Shown here piece after piece: positions 7,080 through 12,879 of a stretch of 12,879 nucleotides of DNA (its first letter is position 1; the number at the start of each line of letters is the position of its first letter). Location of the stretch: the NCBI GenBank assembly GCA_004296925.1, contig SCVI01000034.1, positions 1 through 12,879 of the forward strand, read 5' to 3'. Made by a program: the position numbers and the translations under genes. The DNA is from Patescibacteria group bacterium. GTDB lineage: Bacteria; Patescibacteriota; Minisyncoccia; Phycocordibacterales; Phycocordibacteraceae. The notes beneath the pieces were generated by a model. The model was not told where the DNA came from. It did not search any database and saw only the letters and a list, made by a program, of their open reading frames with translations.

Positions 7080-8177
7080 CTACACTTTAAATTCTATCAC
7101 ATCACCATCTTTCACTATGTATTCCTTTCCCTCTGTTCTCACCCATCCTTTCTCACGAGCATTTGCATATGAACCCGCCTCAACAAGCTTGTCATACGCA
7201 ACCACTTCGGCACGTATAAAAGTATCCTTAAAATCCGTGTGAATCGCAGCCCCTGCTTCAGGAGCAGTTGAGCCAATTTTCACAGTCCACGCACGAGTTT
7301 CAACTTCACCGGTAGTGAGATACGTCATAAGTCCCAAAAGTGAGTATCCAGATCGAATAAGTCCATCTATACCGTCATCCAATACGCCAAAGTCTCTTCG
7401 TAATGTTTCCTTGTCCTCACCTGCAACATCTCTAAGTTCTCCTTCAATGCCCGCATCAACGGTAACGTAGGTAGCACCTAACCCGTCTAAAAATTCAGTC
7501 AGTTTTTGAAACCTTCCATCATTCATTTCATCTAAATTATGTCCGCCTGCTTTCTTGTTTAGCGCATACATAATTGGTTTCATTGTTAACAACTGCAAAG
7601 ATCGAATGGAGAGAGCCTCGGTGCTTGTAAGAGGCTCTGAGGACGCAAGCTTCCCTTGAAGCAATACTTGCTCGATCTTTTTTAGTGTCGCTTGTTCAAC
7701 AAGCGCAAGCTTGTCACCGCGTTTTGCGTCTCGTTCAACTCCATTAATGCGCTTTGCTACCACCGCAAGATCTGTAAGCACCAACTCAAGATTGATTACT
7801 TCAATATCACGAACAGGATCAACTTCTCCTTCAACGTGAGTAATGTCTGCATCATCGAAAATACGCACAACTTCAAGAATCGCATCAGTTTCTCGTATAT
7901 GTTGCAGGAATTGGTTACCAAGTCCTGCACCTTCGGAAGCTCCTTTTACTAAACCTGCAATATCAACGAATTCAATAACGGCGGGAATTATTTTAGTTGA
8001 ATGCGAAAGATCAGAAAGAACTTTCAGCCGCTTATCGGGGACAGGGACAATCCCAACAGAAGGATCAATCGTACAAAACGGATAATTTTCAGCAGGCACT
8101 CCTTTTGCGGTTAATGCATTAAAAAGAGTTGATTTCCCAACATTTGGAAGCCCTACAATACCAATAGATAAACCCAT
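7080..8177 (-). CDS. ychF: Ribosome-binding ATPase YchF (Obg/OLA1 family)
   Basis: YchF is a conserved P-loop NTPase of the Obg family that binds ribosomes and prefers ATP. The 365-aa protein has Walker A GLPNVGKST (9-17), the switch region DIAGLVKGASEGAGLGNQFL (72-91), a coiled insertion around 120-180, and a C-terminal TGS domain (about 280-365) with the family ending GWVRTEGKEYIVKDGDVIEFKV-type pattern. Length is normal for the family. One oddity: the base-recognition G4 motif, NxxE in the ATP-preferring YchF/OLA1 group, reads NKKA at 207-210, so the acidic residue is missing. It is followed by the 38-aa small gene; upstream, 48 bases separate it from the oxidoreductase gene. Identification is very sure. 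Confidence 0.96.
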   Translation of the reverse strand: MGLSIGIVGLPNVGKSTLFNALTAKGVPAENYPFCTIDPSVGIVPVPDKRLKVLSDLSHSTKIIPAVIEFVDIAGLVKGASEGAGLGNQFLQHIRETDAILEVVRIFDDADITHVEGEVDPVRDIEVINLELVLTDLAVVAKRINGVERDAKRGDKLALVEQATLKKIEQVLLQGKLASSEPLTSTEALSIRSLQLLTMKPIMYALNKKAGGHNLDEMNDGRFQKLTEFLDGLGATYVTVDAGIEGELRDVAGEDKETLRRDFGVLDDGIDGLIRSGYSLLGLMTYLTTGEVETRAWTVKIGSTAPEAGAAIHTDFKDTFIRAEVVAYDKLVEAGSYANAREKGWVRTEGKEYIVKDGDVIEFKV

Positions 8178-8225
8178 AGTTTTTTGAGCTTAATAGTTTA
8201 TGCGCCGAATAGCAACTAAAATGGA

Positions 8226-8813
8226 CTATTTCGCTGAATATCCTAGTTTAAAGGTCGATTTTTCCCATTTCAACCATGTCTCCTCAGATGCTTTTTCAGA
8301 GGGAGCTAATACTTTAATTCTAACGGGGTCAAAACCAGAAAATGTCAAAGTTGCTCTCGCTAATTCATTAGTAAATTCTCCAAAAAAGCACCATGCTAAC
8401 CACGGATGGGTGTTTGCAAGAATAAATATTCTTGCACTTCTTCCTTTGAGTAATCTATCCCACCACAGGTCTGTCTTATGAAACCTAAACGCAAATCCAG
8501 GAAGCCACGCTCTATCAATCAGTCCTTTTAAAAGAGCTGGCATTGTTGACCACCAGTTAGGGTAGAGCACTACAAAATGTTCCGCCCACTTCACATTCTC
8601 TTGAAATGTAAGTAGATCAGGTTCGAGGTTTTGAATAACTGTATAACCATCGTGAAGTATAGGATCAAAACTCATTTCAGAAATATTTTGTCGCCGAACT
8701 TCATGTCCAGCTTCTCGTGCCCCTTTTTCATACGCATTTGCAACACGATTGGTCCGTGAATCGGTGCGTGGATTACCCATCAATATAAAAATCTTTTTTC
8801 TCGCTTTTGTCAT
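8226..8813 (-). CDS. NAD(P)H-dependent oxidoreductase, flavodoxin-fold (quinone reductase / KefF-MdaB-like)
   Basis: A 195-aa soluble FMN or FAD enzyme of the NAD(P)H dehydrogenase (quinone) group, which passes two electrons from NAD(P)H to quinones or similar acceptors. The N-terminal strand KKIFILMGNPRTDSRTNRVA (6-25) is the flavin phosphate loop. HFVVLYPNWWSTMPALLKGLIDRAWLPGFAF (79-109) is the strongly conserved family signature of active-site and dimer contacts. The length fits. It is the first gene of the left-going block and divergent from the AbrB-RND operon, so the two may share control of a stress or drug response (inference). A candidate extended -10 sits immediately before its ATG and predicts a leaderless message. 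The substrate cannot be told from sequence; the family call is sure. Confidence 0.9.
   Translation of the reverse strand: MTKARKKIFILMGNPRTDSRTNRVANAYEKGAREAGHEVRRQNISEMSFDPILHDGYTVIQNLEPDLLTFQENVKWAEHFVVLYPNWWSTMPALLKGLIDRAWLPGFAFRFHKTDLWWDRLLKGRSARIFILANTHPWLAWCFFGEFTNELARATLTFSGFDPVRIKVLAPSEKASEETWLKWEKSTFKLGYSAK
8415..8436. repeat. Perfect 22-bp palindrome inside the oxidoreductase gene
   Basis: Two 10-base arms (TGCAAGAATA and its complement) are separated by AA. The stretch encodes ARIFILA of the oxidoreductase (about residues 127-133), so the symmetry may be an accident of coding. There is no T-run beside it to suggest a terminator. Confidence 0.4.
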
Positions 8814-8819
8814 TTCGTT

Positions 8820-8828
8820 ATTCTAGCA
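8820..8828 (-). promoter_or_regulatory. Extended -10 promoter of the oxidoreductase gene, predicted leaderless
   Basis: On the minus strand TGC-TAGAAT is an extended -10 element ending six bases before the ATG at 8813. Transcription starts normally fall 6-8 bases after the -10, so the message would begin at or next to the start codon. A TTGAAA about 20 bases upstream is too far away to be an ideal -35. Moderate support from sequence only. Confidence 0.5.
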
Positions 8829-8857
8829 GATACTTTTATGTATTCTTTCAAAACTTG

Positions 8858-8926
8858 ATACAAATGATAGCAAGTCATACAAATCATACTTGTAAGTCTT
8901 ACTTTGTATGGTAATATCGTACAAAT
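8858..8926. repeat. TACAAAT repeat cluster with inverted repeat, candidate operator
   Basis: TACAAAT occurs at 8859-8865, 8878-8884 and 8920-8926, and an inverted copy with one change at 8902-8908. CATACAAA (8876-8883) and TTTGTATG (8903-8910) form a perfect 8-bp inverted repeat centred at 8893; a small palindrome, ACTTGTAAGT (8888-8897), lies almost at the same centre and covers the candidate -35 of the right-going promoter. TCATAC is also directly repeated (8875-8880, 8884-8889). AbrB/SpoVT-type proteins bind as multimers to repeated AT-rich sites, so autoregulation by the adjacent gene is a reasonable inference. Confidence 0.5.
8890..8917 (+). promoter_or_regulatory. Promoter of the AbrB-adaptor-RND operon
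   Basis: TTGTAA (8890-8895) and TAATAT (8912-8917) are 16 bases apart, with TGG just before the -10 (extended -10). The -10 ends 10 bases before the ATG at 8928, so the leader would be only about 3-4 bases. The -35 lies within the nested inverted repeat, so a protein bound there should block polymerase. Confidence 0.5.
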
Positions 8927-8927
8927 T

Positions 8928-9177
8928 ATGAAAAAAAAATTCTATTAAAGAGAATGAGTTCTACGGCACTACTACTGTAGGAACGAAAGGGCAGGTGGTA
9001 ATACCTGTTGAAGCGCGCAAAGCTATGGGCATCAAGGATGGTGAAAAGCTTCTGGTTTTTGGTATGGGATGCGAAATGATTGCGTTTACTACCCTTTCAA
9101 ACGTGGAGAAATTTGCCGATCATTTGTCCAGCAATTTAAAACAAATCCGTAAAACACTTAAAAAAACAGAACGTTAA
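8928..9177 (+). CDS. AbrB/MazE/SpoVT-type DNA-binding regulator, apparent frameshift in A9 after the start codon
   Basis: The body encodes a swapped-hairpin AbrB-like domain: EFYGTTTVGTKGQVVIPVEA, then RKAMGIKDGEKLLVF, followed by a basic helical tail ending KKTER. It probably binds DNA as a dimer and controls the efflux operon it heads. The natural ATG (8928-8930) is followed by nine A and its frame stops after six codons (MKKKFY). The domain's frame is open from 8932. With one A fewer the reading is MKKNSIKENEFYG, an 82-aa protein typical for the family. The first in-frame start within the open frame is GTG at 8995, but that would remove the first beta strand of the domain. So the gene is either misread in the homopolymer, expressed through transcriptional slippage, or broken. 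The adaptor ATG follows four bases after its stop. Confidence 0.72.
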
Positions 9178-9181
9178 TAAT

Positions 9182-10780
9182 ATGAATACTCATCTTTCTC
9201 GCGCGCTCACTTTTCTGCACGGAAGCCTTTCTTTTCTACTTAAAGCATCAAAAGAGCTATTTATTGTTGCAGTCTCGCATAAATACATATCGCTTAGCAT
9301 TATTGTTGCTCTTATCGCAGCAGGCGCAGGAGTTTCTTTCATTTTCGAAGCGAAAACCGACTCTCCAACGGATCAAAGACGAGAAGTAACACTTCTTTCT
9401 ACGAATGATCTTTTAGCTCCAGAACCCATCGCATTGATTGGGCAAGTACGCTCTGTCCGTGAAGCAAATATCACCGCAGACGCTCCAGGAACAGTTGCGC
9501 GAGTCTACAAAAGTCTTGGTGACTTCGTGGGAGCTGGAACAATTATTGCTGAACTTAAAAATGATTCACAGCGAGCAGGTGTCGCGCAGGCAGAAGCCGC
9601 GCTAGATAAAGCGAAGACCGGTGCAACAATAACAGGAATTGGACTTGATTCCGCAGAGGACAGTTTAGTTTCAGCAATTGCTTCTGGAAAAAACACCATC
9701 CTTTCTACGTATTCAATAATTGACGATGCGGTCAATAAAAAAGTAGACTCGGTTTTTTCAAATGCAACAGGTCCGCAACCTAAGTTCTCAGTTCTGTCAT
9801 CAAACTCACAGTTTGTGCGGGATGCAGAGAACAAGAGACTACAAATCCAAAGCGTGTTGATTCGTGAAAACAAAGCACCACTACCTAACGATGCACAAGG
9901 CACATTACAAGAACTTGAAAATCTTTCTCGTGACATTATTCAAGTACGCGACCTTCTTACCACTGTAATTTCGACGCTCAATAAAGGTATCGCATCCGGA
10001 TCAGTAACAGATGCAGCGATTGCAGGTTACCGCACTGAGGTATCAATAGCTCTTGGGAACGTGAATGCTTCAGCTAGTCAAGTAAATGGCGCAATAGATA
10101 ATTTGAAATCTCGTATTGCTGCGGTTAAGGTCTCTACAGAGAATGTTCCAAGCGGAAGCGCATTGAGTGCTGATGTTCGGGCAGCACAAGCTAATCTTCA
10201 AGCAGCACAGGCTAATCTTGAAAAAACGCTAATTCGAAGCCCCATTGCAGGGACAATTAACCGACTCGATTTGGAGATTGGATCATTTGTTAATGCCGCA
10301 GTACCGCTTGTGTATATCGCGAATGCACAGGGACTTGAAATCGTGGTGTTCGTATCAGAGCGAGATATAGCTGATATATCTGTTGGTGCAAATGTATTGG
10401 TAGGCAAATCTATTAAAGGTAGAGTTTCCAAACTTGCAACCGCTCTTGATCCGGTAACTAAAAAAGCTGAACTAAGAATTTCCATCCCTCAGGACGCACC
10501 TCTTATTTCTGGCTCAAGTATTTCTGTATCTATTGCACGCAATGTTGAGAGAACCGAAAACACTACGTCTCTTACCATTCCCCTCTCTGCGTTAAAAATC
10601 ACACCTGAAGGAACTATTGTGTTCACTGTTGAAAACGAGAAGACTGTCTCACACCAAATTATTACCGGCGCACTTTCAGGTTCACGAATTGAAGTAATCT
10701 CTGGTATTACCACTGACATGTTAATCATTGAAGACGCACGCGGATTAAAAGATGACGAAGGAGTCATCGTATCGAACTAA
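9182..10780 (+). CDS. RND efflux membrane-fusion (periplasmic adaptor, HlyD-like) protein
   Basis: A 532-aa adaptor that links an inner-membrane RND pump to the outside. A membrane anchor spans about 34-55. The first half of the biotinyl-lipoyl domain (about 94-128, ITADAPGTVARVYKSLGDFV) and the second half (about 348-380, LIRSPIAGTINRLDLEIGSFV) enclose about 220 residues of mostly helical hairpin; typical AcrA-like hairpins are far shorter. Beta-barrel (about 384-455) and membrane-proximal domains (about 463-530) follow. The hairpin ends in a heptad duplication, AAQANLQ / AAQANLE. The gene lies 4 bases after the regulator and 12 bases before the RND gene, a clear operon. No TolC-like outer channel gene is visible. 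Given a probable single-membrane cell, the long hairpin may reach through the wall or bind surface proteins (inference). Family call is sure. Confidence 0.9.
   Translation: MNTHLSRALTFLHGSLSFLLKASKELFIVAVSHKYISLSIIVALIAAGAGVSFIFEAKTDSPTDQRREVTLLSTNDLLAPEPIALIGQVRSVREANITADAPGTVARVYKSLGDFVGAGTIIAELKNDSQRAGVAQAEAALDKAKTGATITGIGLDSAEDSLVSAIASGKNTILSTYSIIDDAVNKKVDSVFSNATGPQPKFSVLSSNSQFVRDAENKRLQIQSVLIRENKAPLPNDAQGTLQELENLSRDIIQVRDLLTTVISTLNKGIASGSVTDAAIAGYRTEVSIALGNVNASASQVNGAIDNLKSRIAAVKVSTENVPSGSALSADVRAAQANLQAAQANLEKTLIRSPIAGTINRLDLEIGSFVNAAVPLVYIANAQGLEIVVFVSERDIADISVGANVLVGKSIKGRVSKLATALDPVTKKAELRISIPQDAPLISGSSISVSIARNVERTENTTSLTIPLSALKITPEGTIVFTVENEKTVSHQIITGALSGSRIEVISGITTDMLIIEDARGLKDDEGVIVSN
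10181..10222 (+). repeat. 21-bp tandem duplication in the adaptor hairpin
   Basis: Units 10181-10201 and 10202-10222 differ at two of 21 positions and encode AAQANLQ and AAQANLE, one heptad each. This fits coiled-coil growth by in-frame duplication. Confidence 0.75.
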
Positions 10781-10792
10781 TAGACCAATCCA

Positions 10793-12879
10793 ATGCATAC
10801 ATTTTGGAATTTCTTTATTGATCGAAGACAATTCACTATTTTGGTGATGATTACTTTAGTTACTGCTGGTGTAGTAGCTGTGTTTGCTATTCCTAAAGAG
10901 AACGCACCCGAAGTAACCATTCCCATTGCTATCGTACAAACAACGCTTCGTGGCGCCTCCGCAAGCGATACAGAGAAACTAATAACCAAAGAAATTGAGA
11001 AAGAAGTGAGTTCAGTTGAAAACTTGCACAAACTCACATCTACTTCAAAAGAAGGTGTCTCTGTAGTAAGCGTTGAGTTTGATGCATCATCAAATATAGA
11101 CAAATCAATTCAAGATGTGAAAGACGCGGTAGATCGCGCAAAACCAAAGCTGCCAAAAGATGCTGATGATCCAGTGGTAATTCGAATCACCGCGGGCGAT
11201 CAACCAATTTTTATTGTCTCTCTTTCTGGTGGTTTACCTCCAGCAGAGTTCACTCGTCTTGGAAAAGAAGTCATCGATGAACTAGAAGCCGTTCCTGGTG
11301 TTTCAAATGTAGTGATGAGCGGAGCACGAGAAAGAGAAGCAAACGTCATAGTTCGCAAAGAAGCTCTCGCCTCATATGGTCTCTCGCTCTCAGATGTAGT
11401 GGCGTCACTTAGCGCTGCAAACAGTTCGCTCCCCGTCGGAACTATAACCGTAGACAATATTGAATATGCTATTGCGTTTAAAGGTAATCTAAACGATCCT
11501 GAAGAACTTGCTCAAACGACGGTAGGAACAATCAACGGAAATCCTGTGTATTTGCGAGATATTGCAGACATAGTAAATGGTATTGAAAAAGCTAAATCAA
11601 TTTCTCGAGTCTCTATAAAAGGATTACCTGCCGAATCTGCAATTACTCTTGCGGTATATAAAAAACCAGGAGGAAACATTTTTAAAACAGCGGAATCTGC
11701 AAAAGAAAAACTAAACGACCTTTCAACAACACTTCTTGCTGGTATTACCACAGAGGTATCTATTGACCTCGGAGAAGAGGTACAGAAAAGCTTGTCAGAA
11801 CTTACTAAAGTTGGTTTCGAAACAATATTTTTGGTAATGATTTGCTTGGTATTCGCAATCGGTTGGCGAGAGTCTCTTGTTGCCGGACTTTCAATTCCAC
11901 TTTCCTTTGTGATTGCTTTTATTGGACTCAACGCGACAGGAAATACAATAAACTTTGTTTCTCTTTTTGCACTCATTCTTGCAATTGGAATCTTAGTTGA
12001 CTCAGGCATTGTAGTCACAGAGGCAATACACACACGATACAAAAAAAACGGTGACGCAATACTTGCTGCAAAAGAAGCTATACGTGAGTATGCACGTCCC
12101 CTTACAGCAGGAACTATGACTACTGTGGCCATGTTTGCACCTCTTTTCTTTATTTCAGGCGTTGTCGGTCAGTACATTCAGTCGATTCCTTTCACTATTA
12201 TTACGGTACTCATTGCCTCAATCTTTGTAGCGCTCGGCCTTGTACCTCTTATCGCTATCCAACTCATTGATAAAAATACTGAAAGTAAGTTTGCTCAAAT
12301 GCAGGAACACTGGAATAATCGTGCCCAAGTTTGGTACAGAGCGTTTCTTAAAAAGGTCTTACGCGACAAAAAGTTTCAGAAGAAATTTATGTGGGGTATG
12401 AGTATTGCGCTCGTGGTGGCGCTTTTGTTACCAATTTCCGGAATTGTAAAAGTATTATTTTTCCCTCAAGACGATGCGGAGTATGCATATTTGGAAATAG
12501 AAACCAAGCAAGGAACTACGCTTGAACAAACTGACCTCGCAGCGCGTGCAGTAGAAGAACTTCTCTATAACGATGTCCGTATTAAATCATTTGTAACTAC
12601 AGTAGGTGCGTCGTCTGCCTTGAGTCAAAACACATCAAGTGGACCCAAATATGCAAACGTAACACTCAAATTGGTGCCAAAAGAAGACAGAAAAGAAACC
12701 TCAACTCAAATTACTGAAGAACTTAGAAGAAAAGTTTCGGTGTTCCATGAATTTTCAGTGCACGCATTCGAACCAGCAGGAGGACCACCGTCAGGTGCTC
12801 CTGTCTTAATTACATTTTCAGGGGACAATCTCGACGATTTAGAGCGCGCCGTCTCTGCGGGAGAACGAGTCCTACGATC
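10793..12879 (+). CDS. RND-family efflux permease (AcrB/CzcA-like), 3' end outside the window
   Basis: An open frame from ATG at 10793 runs to the window edge (695 codons), against the usual length of about 1,000-1,100 residues. RND permeases are trimeric antiporters that drive export with ion flow. Visible parts: first membrane helix (about 13-32), the IPKENAPEVTIP stretch, the first porter/docking region (about 40-335), a second membrane block (about 340-490) including LFALILAIGILVDSGIVV and RPLTAGTMTTVAMFAPLFF, the TM7 region (about 532-553) and the start of the second porter half (LFFPQDDAEYAYLEIE). The AcrB proton-relay pair Asp407-Asp408 reads Asp403-Ser404 (VDSGIVV), a single-Asp pattern seen also in metal-exporting CzcA-type pumps (VDGAVV). 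Substrate cannot be told. Start: ATG is 12 bases after the adaptor stop. Family is certain. Confidence 0.93.
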   Translation, partial: MHTFWNFFIDRRQFTILVMITLVTAGVVAVFAIPKENAPEVTIPIAIVQTTLRGASASDTEKLITKEIEKEVSSVENLHKLTSTSKEGVSVVSVEFDASSNIDKSIQDVKDAVDRAKPKLPKDADDPVVIRITAGDQPIFIVSLSGGLPPAEFTRLGKEVIDELEAVPGVSNVVMSGAREREANVIVRKEALASYGLSLSDVVASLSAANSSLPVGTITVDNIEYAIAFKGNLNDPEELAQTTVGTINGNPVYLRDIADIVNGIEKAKSISRVSIKGLPAESAITLAVYKKPGGNIFKTAESAKEKLNDLSTTLLAGITTEVSIDLGEEVQKSLSELTKVGFETIFLVMICLVFAIGWRESLVAGLSIPLSFVIAFIGLNATGNTINFVSLFALILAIGILVDSGIVVTEAIHTRYKKNGDAILAAKEAIREYARPLTAGTMTTVAMFAPLFFISGVVGQYIQSIPFTIITVLIASIFVALGLVPLIAIQLIDKNTESKFAQMQEHWNNRAQVWYRAFLKKVLRDKKFQKKFMWGMSIALVVALLLPISGIVKVLFFPQDDAEYAYLEIETKQGTTLEQTDLAARAVEELLYNDVRIKSFVTTVGASSALSQNTSSGPKYANVTLKLVPKEDRKETSTQITEELRRKVSVFHEFSVHAFEPAGGPPSGAPVLITFSGDNLDDLERAVSAGERVLR

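Noticed and set aside
8908..8931. Alternative reading of the AbrB frame from ATG 8908 through an in-frame TGA (recoded stop)
   Set aside because: Although no gene in the window ends in TGA, the long genes contain no in-frame TGA and use TGG for Trp, so there is no sign of TGA reassignment; the frame would also start within the -10 region of the candidate promoter.
9505..9936. 143-aa open frame on the minus strand
   Set aside because: Antisense to the adaptor gene; low-complexity Ser/Ala-rich product that mirrors the Ala/Glu/Asp codons of the real gene.
11512..12132. 206-aa open frame on the minus strand
   Set aside because: It is antisense to the RND permease, whose motifs are unmistakable; the translated antisense is rich in Ser, Ile and Thr and shows no domain.
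1..12879. CRISPR arrays, insertion sequences, tRNA or rRNA genes, phage genes
   Set aside because: No regularly spaced repeats, transposase motifs, terminal inverted repeats or RNA gene structure were seen; no intergenic stretch exceeds about 115 bases once the two small genes are included.

Overview
The window looks like a fragment of a Candidatus Patescibacteria (CPR) genome, most likely from the Parcubacteria side. The evidence is protein-family content: a stand-alone sigma region 4 + HARE-HTH protein, a DUF5671-type membrane protein, a DUF8128-like membrane protein, and a short Firmicutes-like leucyl-tRNA synthetase. Base composition is AT-rich, genes are tightly packed, and no start has a convincing Shine-Dalgarno sequence. 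The assignment rests on recognition of families, not on a search. The standard genetic code fits: long ORFs carry no in-frame TGA, and every stop seen is TAA or TAG.

Positions 41-8813 are a left-going block. In transcription order it holds a flavodoxin-fold NAD(P)H oxidoreductase, the ribosome-associated ATPase YchF, a 38-aa acidic small ORF, a DUF5671-type membrane protein, leucyl-tRNA synthetase, then (from its own strong promoter) the sigma4-HARE protein, a 54-aa small ORF that starts with GTG, a membrane protein resembling the N-terminal half of CPR VirD4/HerA-like pump proteins, and the septal murein transglycosylase MltG. The block mixes housekeeping functions with cell-envelope proteins. 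Two short genes sit in gaps that would otherwise look empty.

Positions 8814-8927 are a divergent control region. It carries a candidate leaderless promoter for the oxidoreductase, a candidate extended -10 promoter for the right-going operon, and a cluster of TACAAAT repeats with a nested inverted repeat over that promoter.

Positions 8928-12879 are a right-going efflux operon: an AbrB/SpoVT-type regulator, a membrane-fusion (HlyD-like) adaptor and an RND permease cut by the window end. The regulator's natural ATG is separated from its body by a frameshift inside a nine-A run, which is either a sequence error or a possible slippage switch. The likely logic is a self-regulated drug or metabolite exporter, with the regulator binding the repeats upstream.

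The observations most worth a second look are the A9 frameshift and its operator cluster, a leucyl-tRNA synthetase whose editing pocket has lost the TTRPDT signature (with Trp at the position of E. coli Thr252), the ATPase-less DUF8128-like protein, and the RND pump with only one of the paired proton-relay aspartates.
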